Below, piece by piece: positions 10,562 through 21,946 of a DNA stretch of 64,000 bases. The position numbers and the translations under genes are program-made. Position 1 is the stretch's first letter; every line of letters begins with the position of its first letter. Source of the stretch: Gremmenia infestans (taxonomy: Eukaryota > Ascomycota > Leotiomycetes > Helotiales > Hamatocanthoscyphaceae); contig JAFEVB010000009.1 of the NCBI GenBank assembly GCA_032629725.1, positions 377,001 through 441,000 of the forward strand. Reading direction: 5' to 3'. The notes beneath the pieces are model-generated. The model was not told the origin of the DNA. It was given only the letters and a program-made list of their open reading frames with translations, and did not search any database.

Positions 10562-12392
10562 AGCTGCGATCTTGTTCCAGTCTAGACAGAATTCTTGGAT
10601 GCAAGTGCGCTGGCGGTGATAATATCAAAAAGTGGGAGGTATGACCAAATGGGATGGTCTGACAGCGGGTTATCTCGTGAGGTAATAATTATTCCTATCG
10701 TAGATCAGCAACTCCTAAAGAGACAAGACTATCCTTTTAAGCAGAAGCTCATCCAGTGGCAGTGCAGCTGAGTTCCTTATCTACGAGACGCATACACAAC
10801 ATCGAGGCCCATTTTCCTCAGGCATTCGACTTCTGGTATGATGCATTGCTTTGAAGTATATTTACCCCCGCTCCGTCCTCGTCCGCTATTCTTTGTTGCG
10901 TTCTCACTTCTCCGCGAACCCACCAGTAAAAATTACTAGAATATGCCAAGAACTAACACTACCGGGCTTACTTCCTCTAAGACAAAATCTGACTGCTAGT
11001 GTCAGCAGCTGCAATTGAAAATGCGCAGTAGTGGGGCATTTGACGTGTTAGGAAATACTCGAATATAGTTTGCTGCTGCACGAAATACAAGCTACTAGGC
11101 GCATTATAATTGCCGATTACTACGAAGTATGTATACTCACCTTTTATCAGGCGTTCAATCGTGGAACCCAGCAGTGGGTTTGCCTAAAATAGCCCCCAAA
11201 CGATCTGGTGTTACGGAGATATATGATTTTGAAATTCCGTAGCGCGCTATATTTAGATTTCCTGCTCGCTTGAGATCTACATCATCAGACGGAAAAGGCT
11301 TATACTAATTCATCGATAGATCCAATGTGCGCATATAGAGGATTATAAAGTACCGTAACCAACTCTCATTATGCTTTGTTTGCAACATTGATTCGATCTT
11401 GGAGCTGCTTCTGACACGATTGAACAGGCACATGTGTATCGCGTACTCCGCAATCTTTACGGAAATACATCCAGCCCAAAAATCTTGTCACCGATCTTAT
11501 TACTCATGGCCGAGGCCGAAGTAGTTCTTAAGTTCTTAGTGGTGCTATTACGAGCTGTAGCCAATCACCCTCAGGGATAGGCCCAGGTAGGTATAACCTT
11601 TGGCCTGTACATCTATTACTTTACATCTTATGCCCGAAAAACATCGCCGGTAGGGTACTTGTATACTTGAAGCTAGGATCTAATAAGACATAGTTACTAG
11701 CTCCTGCGTCGTTCAATATATGCAAGTATAGCATATGTTATGCTAAATTATGCAAGCATGCATAATAATGCTTGCAAGTCTCGTCTACTATCTGCAACGT
11801 TACTACTTTAAGATAAAAAACTACAGAATTCTATTTATAATAAACCTTAAACATGCTATACATATAAGTGAAGGGATTTACAGCCAAGCTCATATACCTA
11901 GCTATTAGACATAAGATGTACCAGTCACACCCTAGCAAGAAGGATTTTTTCTGCCTAATAGAGCAATTCGACGCGTATGCGGCGTGATGACATGCAAGCT
12001 TAGAGGGAAGTAAATGCATGCACTATTTTATCCATAGAGGACCCCTAGCTACAGTACCTGCAGTACTGTATTAGCCGGATAGCACCCAAAAAATCCGAAC
12101 CCAAATTCTCGGCATTTCTTCGTACTCCGTACTGTAACACTGGTATTTTGGCAGATCCGGCCGTTGGGGGCGTTTTCACTAGGCTTTGATGATCCTTCCA
12201 CGGGCAGACCAATCAGAAATTGAGCATCACGAACCAGGGTTTGCGAGTGATTGACCAACCCTAGACCCAGTCAAGACTCCCACACGGTGGGGGTGATACT
12301 CCACGAGCTGCCCGCGATCTTTTTTCTCTTTGGATGACCTTTCTAGCATTAATGCGAAATCTCAACCTGTTGATCAGTCAGAAGAAATCAAT
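10562..12392. other. Shared upstream region of two divergent P450 genes
   Basis: About 1.8 kb separates the start codons of the two P450s and would act as a bidirectional promoter. I see no convincing ORF. It is AT-rich around 11640-11860 and contains the hairpin listed separately. Confidence 0.45.
11752..11775. repeat. Short perfect inverted repeat (hairpin)
   Basis: GCAAGCAT at 11752-11759 is repeated in inverse as ATGCTTGC at 11768-11775 around an 8-base spacer. It could be a hairpin, a dimeric binding site or the end of a decayed element. Confidence 0.5.
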
Positions 12393-14194
12393 ATGTTTTA
12401 CGATTATTTGCAGCCCATTTCTGAGAATTTAGCCAAGTTGGGAGTGTCAAGTTCAGTTCTGAATAATGGTACCACTGCTCTAGTTAGCCTTGTATCACTG
12501 TGGCTTGTTTGGAGGGTTTGGAGGTTCACAATATCTGCATTTTTGTGGCCTAAAGACCCAAGCATGCTGCCTTACTCACTTCCATTGATAGGTAAAAGAT
12601 TCCTGTTTGTTTTTCAAAATATATTCAGAGTAGCGGATCAATCTAATGCTCTGCAACAGGACATACTTTCCAATTCATATGGGATCCTGTGGGCACGCTT
12701 CGTCGTGGAGAGTAAGTCAAAAAATTGGAAACTTTTATAATGTATAGAAGGCTAACATATTTGAAGTCGTCATTTCGAAGGTGATGGCCCTTTTGCAATC
12801 ATGGTCGGCGGGTTTCGGTTAGTCATTATTCGCAAACCGGAAGATGCACAATCGGTATGGAAAAATAGCAAAGCCCTGTCATTCGACTCCTTTATAGAAA
12901 CAGCCTACAGCGGGATTGGTGTTCCAAAGGCTTCTTACCATCCATTGTTTCAAAAAAATCCAGCACAATTGTATCATGGTCCGAAGGAAGATGCACCAGC
13001 ATTTGTGAAGGAAAATCCCTTGGAGAAGCGGTATGTCAACCTACAAGAAGACTGGACCCGAGAGCAATTGAGCCCTGGGGATCGTATGAAGGGAATAACA
13101 GAGATATTCTTTGGCAACCTCAACGGATCTCTTCAGCAATTGCCCACTTCGCCTAAATTCGTCCTGGCTTCAGATTCGAGCAGCAGCACAGTTAGTCTCT
13201 ATGAGTGGTGCAGATATTCCTTGGTTACGGCAGGAACAAGGGCATTTCTAGGAGATGAAATCTTAGATCTAGACCCGGATATCGTGCAGCACTACATTGA
13301 TTGGGAGAAAACTAGCTGGAAGGTTATACAACCGCATCCCTTCCCTGGAGACATGAAGAGAGCGACTGCAGGTATGGTCTCAACGCTTACGAACTACTAT
13401 GCTCTTGAGCCTAGTCAACGACCTCATCTAAGCTGGCTTTTCGAGCGCATGCAATCCGAACAGCAGAAGCTCGGGGTGAAAGACCGCGAGGCCGCTGCTT
13501 TGGGCTTACTTATGCTTTGGGCGTACGTTAAGCCTTCTATTCTTTTTTGATACTGGACTAGCACTGACGCCGTTTATCGCACAGTGTAAATGTCAATACT
13601 TTCCGCATGCTCTTCTGGTGTCTCAGCCACATCCTTAGCGACCCCGCTCTCACAGCAACAATCCGCCAAGAGATCTCCGAAGTCCCCTGTCTGCCAAACG
13701 GTGCCATCTCCGTGCCAGACCTCGAAAAAAGCCCTATCCTTACGGCGGTCTGGCTCGAATGTTTACGTATTTATAACGCTGCGGCATTTGTTCGCGCAGC
13801 AGAGCTTCCTACAACCATTGGCGATAAGGTTGTTCGTCCGGGTGATACCATCCTTGGTCCATTTGTTCTAATGCATATGTCTACCAAAATCTTCGGTCCC
13901 GATGCGCTAACGTGGGACCATGAGAGGTGGATCAGGAACAAACGTCTTGCGACCACGAAGGGGTTTTATCCATTTGGTGGTGGACATACTTACTGTCCCG
14001 GGCGAGTGTTGGCTAAGCAGGAAGCTTTTATGTTCATGGCTATTGTGTTGGAGAAGTTCGAGATGGTGCCTTCTGATAACCGTGGCAAGGATGGCGGGTG
14101 GAAAGTCCCTGGAATTTCAAAAGAACCTGCGTTACAAACGATGGATCCTAGTGGAGACTTCCTACTTAAGGTCACTTTGAGGAAGAAGTTTTGA
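12393..14194 (+). CDS. Cytochrome P450, sterol/7-alpha-hydroxylase-like class
   Basis: Three exons (12393-12711, 12781-13522, 13585-14194) join in frame to 556 residues. ATG 12393 is chosen because the longer frame upstream has no ATG. A membrane segment (about residues 24-46) is followed by LPYSLPLIGKR. The second exon carries a long substrate-recognition region and the third the ExxR motif (ECLR), the PERF-like segment around WDHERW and the haem loop FYPFGGGHTYCPGR. This divergent class, related to animal CYP7/CYP8, is common in fungi for steroid- or terpenoid-like substrates, but the substrate is not deducible. It is transcribed towards the BBE-like oxidase gene 229 bp away. Confidence 0.85.
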
Positions 14195-14423
14195 AGTGGG
14201 TCTTACAAACGGTTATCAAATTCAATAATAGATAAACGGAGAGCTCTTTTGACTTCAAGACTTCTTAGTTCATTGGAGAGATAATGCTAGTAATTTTTTG
14301 AACGAACATCAGGCCTAAAAGCAAAGTTGAATCGATTATCCTCACCATGATACATTCATTCTGATTGTAATTACATAAATTAAAATATTATTCCGATTAA
14401 CTTTTAAACGATTGATAAGCCCT

Positions 14424-16108
14424 CTAGGCTTTCGAGATCTTAAAGCCCCCTGGAGCTCCAGTCTGAAATACACCAAATGGATCATACTTGTGCGAAATAG
14501 CCTTCAAATTCTGTACACTGGCCGCCCCGTAACTCGCAATGGGATTCTGCCAATAAGCCGCATAATTGAGATATTTGAATGGGCTATAATGTCCCGCTTT
14601 TTGTGTCGCAGCATCGATAGCAGCGATAAGTTTTTGGGCGGCGGCTGTAATGGCTACATCGTCGCTCTCGAGATTCCAGGAATAGGAAAGTAGAAATAGG
14701 ACAAGCGGACCATTGCTGGCTGAGAGACCGAGGGAGTTGCCCGAGCCTTGCGTTTCAAATGGTTGAGGCCAAGGTTGGATGCTCATGGCCCAGTTGACGC
14801 CGTTGATGGAAGAAACGGTGGCGATGCTATCGTTCCAGAGTTGTTCGACCGTGGTGAGCACGGAAAGAGGCCCCCCAAAGGTGGTGGTTGCGAACTGATT
14901 ACTGTACACAAATGAGTTACTGTGTTAATAGACGTGCTGGAATAAGCTTACCGTAAGCCTGAAGCGCCAAATTGGGCTGCTTCATTTGCAAAATCGGTAA
15001 GGTTTGAGATGCGCATTGTATTCAAGACTGAAGTGTTTGCTTGCGTGAATGGTTGGAGGATGGGTGGATTCTCAACATTCTTCGTGTACTCGACATTATT
15101 GAACAAAAAAAAGCCTTGTGCTGCGCTCCAACTGATACTCATGATGAGTGCAGCATAGGGATCAAAATTGGCAAGGAGATTTGCGAAACCCGCCAGCTGG
15201 GAACCAAGGGTTGAATAAGCTGATGCTACAACGCCTCCGTAAAATACATCTTGAGGGAAGGTGCTGATGTCGAAGCGAGTAACGATTCCAAAGTTGTTAG
15301 AGCCACCTTTCAAAGCGAGCCATAGATCCGAGTTTTCGGATTCATTGACGTTTACGATGGCGCCACTGGCAAGCACTACTTCGTAGTTGACAATGTTGTC
15401 GCAAACCAAACCTTGCCGTCCGCTAAAGTATGAGATGCCACCTAAACCTGAGTCAGCACATATGATAGATAATCAAAATTTGGGAGAAATAGAGTACCTC
15501 CAGTCGAAAGTCCCCCAACTCCAACGCTTGACACACGGCCACCAGATGTCGCTATCTTCAAAGCATCAAGGACAGGATAAACTTCACCCCATTTGGCCCC
15601 GCCACCAATCGAAGCCACAGTCTTTTGGTCATTGACTGTGACTTGGTTCATAGACCGGAGGTTAATAGTAACTCCTGAAGCAATGTTTGCAGCGCCAGCA
15701 TTCAATGTGTGACCTCCGCCTCGAATTGCAAAAGGCACGTGGAATCGCGCCAAAGTCAAAACAATTAACGAGACTTCAAAGGAGGACGTAGGTGCTACCA
15801 TGCATGCTGGTAACAAAGATTGTTCCTGGGCAGAGAAGTAGCTGGTGAGTGCTGTCTGGTATGCAGTGCTGCCGGGAAAGGAGGTTTTGCTTGGAAGTTC
15901 CAATGAAAGTAACAAGCACTGCAAGAAATAATTAGCACACAATCATCCAAGTTCAAGAATGATGAATACTGACGGCCCCTTCGGTATCCACAGCTGAGAC
16001 TGTGTTTGTGTCTCTGGCCTTGATTTCGGTGGACATTTCTGCTGCCGCTGTTGTGGAAGTCATGGTGGCAATGGCGAGCCCCAGCACTGAAGATAATAAA
16101 TGCTTCAT
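14424..16108 (-). CDS. Secreted FAD-linked oxidase, BBE/PCMH type
   Basis: Four exons (16108-15974, 15918-15498, 15441-14952, 14901-14424) join in frame to 507 residues. The first exon encodes a signal peptide (MKHLLSSVLGLAIATM, then a Thr/Ala-rich cleavage region). The PCMH FAD-binding domain has RGGGHTLNAG, whose His usually binds FAD covalently. The position of the second covalent link (Cys in bicovalent enzymes) is occupied by GRVSSVGVGG with no Cys, so a single covalent bond is predicted. GLVCDNIVNYEVV and LALKGGSNNFGIVTRFD are family-typical. The C-terminal BBE segment contains NYAAYWQNP and HKYDPFGVFQ. Such enzymes oxidise sugars or secondary metabolites. Its position beside two P450s suggests a shared oxidative route. 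Confidence 0.88.
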
Positions 16109-17815
16109 GGCTGTGTGACAGTCGCGATTCTCTGGTGACTGCTATCTCGAAGATGCACATGAAGTACAGTGACTTGCCACGTGGAAACTTTCATCGCGTC
16201 GTCCGGATGAATTGAATATGTATAGTAAGAAGCGAAGCTACAGTAGTAGCACTAGTACAGTAAATTGGTTTGTTTTGCGCCCTGCAGTAGCGGGACCACG
16301 TAATAAAAGAGCCGCTCTATCCCTGCCACATTCTTCGGGGCAAGATGCGGTCCAATTCAATAAACTATTTCTTTAGTTGGGAAAGAAGACAAGCATCCAT
16401 CCAATAGGACGGAATTCTAAAAAGACGGATGTTGGTTATTCCGCCCAGTCTGGATCTTTCTGCCAAGCGAGGGCTTTACTAGTGATGGATGCATTCGCAT
16501 TCGTAGACTCGTATGACTGCGTTATTGTAGAGAACGGCTTACTGTGTCGAACAGGGAGTTACCTTACCGACATAGACCGTAGATCTGACATGCTAGATCA
16601 GGTGCTACAGCTTCCTGAATCCTCGGGCAACGATTACCTAAACTTTACCCCCTGAGGCTTTAGAGAAAAAGAGAAAATCAGCAATTAGATCTTACTGAGA
16701 TATTTAATTTAAGTATTAGTATGATAAGTCTATAATTGCCTAGTAGGACTGTAAGTCTATGATTCCAATGCTCTCTTCAACTACGTTCTAAGGGAAAGTA
16801 AAGAAACGGCGACATTTAGACCAGCGAATACAGAGCTCTACGGTAAGTAATTATGGAGAACAAGGTATTTCGAACATATACCCTGTCCGACATGCTATTT
16901 CAAACAATTCTCATACTTCGCAAAAGTACTTTCTACCTTTCCTTCTGCGTTGTTTACGAAATGTTTCCATACATCTGCCAATATTGGAAGGTGGCGCACC
17001 CCTTACTACCCCACTGGGGTAGCCCTTCGTAATCAAAAACGGATAATATCTGCAATAAGGACAGGGATGGCACGCTCTCACTAATCGCGGAGTAAGAGCA
17101 GAGTGCCATCGCTCGCCATCGGTAAGACTTATAAAGAATGTTTTTCTTTTGCCAACGCCATTTCATCTACAACGGAAGGTGATGGACCGATGCTGCAGCC
17201 AGCATCCACGCACATCAGCATAAAACCCTGCTTATTACGTGTGTTTAAATTCTTACCGTAACTTTAATACATTATTATTTATCGATTGCGGGAAAACGCC
17301 TTCGTGCAGCTTGGACCAGATGATTATGCAGCGTGGCAAGAAGGTGCACGTGGCTGACCTTGAACAGTGACGGAGGGGCTTCCCGTACCCATTGCCGCAT
17401 ACTATAACGGTCTTACGGTATTGTTCTTTACGCCATCCTCACTGATTATTTTTAAATCCCATCTACTCTAGTGTGGGCAAGCGGCACGGCTAGGGCCGTT
17501 GTGGCTAACGAGCGCATTAATGTTTAGTGGACTAAAGTCGTAGTAAGCCCCGAGGGAACCTCTCACCACACCACCATTTTGCTGTGCCCCCATGATACAC
17601 GATGTCAAAGGATGCGTGCGTCAAGTAAGCTTCAAAGCCATGGTCGAAGATGCGATGCGTCTAGGTGGATGGATGGTTGCAATCTTCCACATTTGTAAAT
17701 CAAATACAAATCTTCATTCTTATGGATAACCTCAAATATTGAGTTCTTCATGATCACTTGCCAGTTTCTCTTTGTCGAAAAGTCCAACAAGTAGCTTTCT
17801 AGAGCTCTTGGAACA
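16109..17815. other. Intergenic, nothing recognised
   Basis: About 1.7 kb between the BBE gene and the membrane-protein gene. Frames here are short and lack motifs. Confidence 0.4.
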
Positions 17816-19300
17816 ATGGATCCTTCCATGGATCCTACCAAGACGCCGGCGGCACGTCCGCCACCTGGCGTTATACCGAACCTCATCAACCCCCAAAATG
17901 ATCAAAGGGTCTCGATCGCTGTGTGTGCTGTTATGCTTTCTTTAATCTTTATTTTCTCATCTGGTAGAGCTATCAATGTTTATTTAAATCGAACCGTGGG
18001 CCTTGACGATTGTAAGCGACCTTCCTCCTTAGATATCTCAACGTGAAGTATTAATCGTTTGCAGGGACTTGTGCAATTGCTGTAGTATGTGGTCTTCAGC
18101 GTTCTATTACCATATATAATGCTAAAGCCAAAGCGTAGATTATAACAACTGGCTTTACTGGTCTAGTTCTTCAACGTAAGGCTCTCGAGTGGCTAAACAA
18201 ACTTGGTGCAACCTTCAAGTACTAACTCCATTTCCAGAGAGTTACACTTTCCAGCACCAATGGGACATGCCAATAAGTTGGTATGATGTCAAACGGGCCA
18301 AGGTATTATATTTCTCAACGCCAAATGGAATCGTAAATAACAAGCTTCCCTCCAGTACAGTTTTGCCATCAGCACCATCTTAGGCCCAGGAACCTTCTTC
18401 GCCAAAGCCTCCGTTCTATTCCTCTACCGCCGCCTCTTCAGCGGCTCTCAGAAACGCTTCAACATCATCATCTGGATTACCATGGGCTGGTGCGTTGCGC
18501 TGTACTGGGTCAACGTGCCGCTGCAGTCCGGCTTCTGCGCCCCTTTCAAGGGCCAGGGATGGGCGGATGCCTCGGTATACGCGAGGTGTTCGAGATTCCT
18601 GCCTTTTGCTATTGTGCAAGGCACATTGAATGTTGTGACGGACTTCTGGATGCTGTATATCCCACTACCGATCATTTGGAATCTGAAGATGCATCGGAAT
18701 AAGAAACTTTGGATTGGAGGTATATTCCTCACTGGGATTCTGTTAGTTAGCCCCCCGTCAAATCTGGCGATGCGAAAGCCGCGGCTAATGGTCATAAAGT
18801 GGTTGTGCAGCTAGCGTTGTTGGTTTGGTTTATCGAATCAAGGTCAACTACTCGCCGGATACCTCCTGGAATACAAACATCCTATACCTTTCAATGTACG
18901 GACCCCCATTTCAACACCTTATAATTAAAATTTTGCTAACAGACCTGCGCTTAACAGTGTATGTGAGATCGACTCCGCCATAATCTGCAGCTCAATGCCA
19001 GCATTCGCATCATTAGCGAAGCGATTAATCCAAGACAAAACCCTCAGTACCGCAAAAGTTACTTCGCGGGGTCCCAGCCACTACTATCAATCAAAAGCCA
19101 GCAAGCCCAACGACGGCTCCTATCTAGAACTAGTCGGACGCGAAGGTGTGCACGCCGGAGCCACGGAGAACCATATCAGAGCGGGCTCCGAATCGGGGTC
19201 TATCTCGCAAGAGCCGCTGGCTAAGGCGTCGAATGCGGGGATCGTGAGGTCGGTCGAAGTGGATGTAGAAGTCTCGCCCTCGAAGCATATATTGAGATGA
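17816..19300 (+). CDS. Fungal rhodopsin-domain integral membrane protein (PTH11-like family)
   Basis: Seven exons (17816-18011, 18065-18084, 18139-18175, 18238-18302, 18356-18741, 18815-18895, 18958-19300) join in frame to 375 residues. Exons 2 and 3 are only 20 and 37 nt, but their phases fit exactly and restore GLDDWTCAIAV and VLQQSYTFQHQWDMPISW. Family hallmarks are HQWD, KASVLFLYRRLF, the second-loop Cys pair (GFCAPF, YARCS), NVVTDFWMLYIPLPIIW and VCEIDSAIICSSMPAFASL. About seven membrane segments are expected, with a hydrophilic cytosolic tail of about 100 residues. Function unknown; PTH11-type proteins can be surface receptors, but this one has no CFEM domain. Confidence 0.82.
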
Positions 19301-20479
19301 TTTGTAAGGCGATTCAATATACTAATTGTTATGGAAATAGCATTCTTGTATATAGAACTTGTAGCACTGTATAATGTGTACATATGTAACACTCGATACA
19401 ATTCCCGAACTACGCATTTCAAAACTGTGCAAGCCATCCAGGCAATAATTCGTAGCTTTTCCCAGTACTTATTCCTACCCTGTCCTGTCCGTCAGATAAA
19501 AGTCCGCCGACTTGATAACGATCATCGCTATCGTTCTTCTAATCTACCCCTCTTCTTATCATTCATACAGCCTATCACAGCCGCAATAGAACGACCTGTG
19601 GGCTCACTTAGTATATACGGAGTACTCTAAGAGCAAGATCTGCCTTACAGCCTATCGTAGCCACATTTGGATGAACTGTAGACCCACTTGCTATATACGG
19701 AGTATTTTAAAAGTGAGATAGTCCTGATCGTCACGATCATCCCGATCGCCTCCTATCTACGAAGTAGTCTAAGTCTACGCGTACTAGTACCGCTACGTAG
19801 ACAAAGCTAGGACCTTCTATTTATAGGTACCGAATATTACAAGCAACGCAACCTTAAATCTCTACTATATACCGCGAACGTACGAAGTGACATACTACCG
19901 GTACTTGCATTAAATAGCTTCTATGCAGATACAGCCTTGTAAGCGGTGGAGTAATATTATAAACTGTTGGAAATACAGCCCTTAAGGTGTCAGGTGACGC
20001 GGCCGCTAGAGAGCGCGTACGAGGATATAAGGTCCTCGTCTTCATCTATATAGTAGCTTTTCTTCTTAAGCTAATATAACCTCTTTGATCTACTTTCTTA
20101 CCTATATTCCTATCTAGTCTATACATTTTTCTAAAGGTAATAATCCTAGAAGATATATAGCTCTAATAGAGTCTACTAAATATAACTTAACTTAGAAACT
20201 TAGTAAAAGTATCTATAAGTATCTTAGATGTTAGTATATATTAGACTTTTCTTTTTCTTTATTTTAAATATATTATAAATATAGTAGTAGCTAATATTAA
20301 TATGCTTTAACTACTTATAAAAATAAGGAATTTAGATTTGAAGCTAGAGCACTTTGATTATCTTTATATATATTAAGTATCTTACTATTTTCCTAACATA
20401 CTTAGATATTCTAAGATTCTTAAACATCTATATAGTCTATTAGCTCTATTTAGTATAGCTTTTGCTTCATAGTTAATTA
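19301..20479. other. AT-rich, repeat-derived intergenic DNA
   Basis: No gene. It contains the 80-bp duplication listed separately. From about 20040 to 20480 it is extremely AT-rich and dominated by TA, CTA and TTA words, as expected of DNA mutated by repeat-induced point mutation. It continues into the FunK1 relic. Confidence 0.6.
19568..19716 (+). repeat. Imperfect tandem duplication, period about 80 bp
   Basis: Two copies begin CAGCCTATC (19568 and 19648). Each runs through an ACTTRSTATATACGGAGTA-like core near its end. They differ by many substitutions, so the duplication is old. Confidence 0.6.
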
Positions 20480-21385
20480 TAAGCACACTTCAAAGCTGTA
20501 TTAAACTATCGCAAATCGTGATTTCAGACATAAATCGCCGAGCTGGTTAACTTCTAAACATTTCCTGCGCATAGCCTGCCATCTATACTCGTGTCTTTAT
20601 AGAACCATTATCTTCAGCGTTCTGTTTATATTCTCTAATAACATGAACATTTAACAGGTCGCGCTTGATATTCAGTAAGGCCAACTTAGCAGCAAAGTTA
20701 AGGAAAACATCAAGCTTGCGATCAACCTCTAAGCCCCTTAAAATCTCGTTCGCTGATGTGTAATACCTGCGGTCAAGTCCGCTGAGAACAATATCCTAAA
20801 GCTTCACTAACCACTCAAAAAAGGAATCTTGGATTGAAAGCTCTAGCCATCCTACCTAGCAACCATATTTTTACTTGGATTTCAATTTCAACCGTTGGTA
20901 GATATTCATTGTGTTTTTCGTCCAGGACGTTCCTTCGAAGCACCGGTCATAGAAGCCTTCCACATCGTAGTATACTCGCCCAGTAGGTTCTTCGAGTATT
21001 CACTGATCAACTTCGTCATGTATCTGCTCAAGCCCTCTCTAAGAAGCGGAACTAGATCGTATCGGCGTGTCATCAAAGACGATTTTCTGGAAGGCAGTTG
21101 GAGGCGTAGCAAGGTTTGATCGCGCAACCACGGAAAACACATCACTCCAAATCTTCTCGTCGGAGGCATGCGTAAAGACAAGTTCTAGCAATGTCTCCGT
21201 AGCTTTGATATCCGTCGCTGTTGGAGATATTCGGGAATACAGCGAGGCAAGGTCGCCGCTAAGAGGCCCGGTGACGTTTCTAGAAGGACGGACACGGGCA
21301 ACTGCTTCACTCTGCAGAGTGAGGATCAGATCAAGCACTAGATTCTGAGCACCTTGAATTTGCTTAGAGAGAAGGGAAAATGGGT
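20480..21385 (-). pseudogene. Fungal-type protein kinase (FunK1) relic, N-terminal part
   Basis: Reading the minus strand from about 21385, one frame encodes the N-terminal region of a FunK1-family protein: PPTAFQKIVFDDTPIRSSSAS, then YYDVEGFYDRCFEGTSWT, FFEWLVKL, DIVLSGLDRRYYTSANEI, LRGLEVDRKLDVFL, VIREYKQNAEDNGSIKTRV, MAGYAQEMF and RRFMSEITICDS. About seven in-frame stops interrupt it (TAG after SSSAS, TGA after EVDQ, TAG after LVKL, TAG after TRV, TAA after MFRS and others). Where the family residue is clear they sit where Gln or Arg is expected, so each could come from CAA, CAG or CGA by C-to-T change. No frameshift was seen over about 800 bp. The kinase catalytic domain is lost in the AT-rich DNA beyond 20480. 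Confidence 0.75.
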
Positions 21386-21946
21386 GAATATGTCACTCAC
21401 GAGTATCTGAAGCGCAAGAAAGAATGGCCTGTATGATATCTTTAAGATGACAGCCTATGAACAAAATTTTCAATCAAACAATCAATCCTAGGTGCCAGTC
21501 CCTTTTTCTTTCCCAAAATCTGTCTTCTATCCTGCAGGTACTAGTATCTAAATGTTACCAACTGCTGAACTATGCGTAATTATCTACTCCTCTATCGTGG
21601 CCGATTGGCTTCTCAACTTGCTCAATCAATCTATATTACATTGCTGTTATTACTCATTACCACATTGAGTATCAGCGTCTACTTATTATATTTTATCCTC
21701 TATACTCAGAGGCGGGAAACTATAGATAATCTCCATTTAAAGGCATTTACATCGGATCTCCTTTATTGGACTGTTTCCTAACCCAAAGAACGAGTATCAG
21801 TGCAGCATCGGTATATTGGCTCAAGAATGTTGTCTCTTATCTACCTTAGAAATACCGACAGCAACCCTCTAGCAGTGTAAGTAGCCCTCCATAAAATTTA
21901 AATATCGAGGAAATCCAAACGAAGAAAAAAATCAGTCAAGGCAAAG
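21386..21946. other. Intergenic, nothing recognised
   Basis: Flank between the FunK1 relic and the 3' end of the PEP mutase-family gene. A 70-codon frame at 21572-21781 (+) is hydrophobic but unsupported. Confidence 0.4.

Noticed and set aside
8709..19300. Full secondary metabolite cluster
   Set aside because: No PKS, NRPS, terpene cyclase or dimethylallyl transferase motif seen on either strand, so only an oxidative group is claimed.
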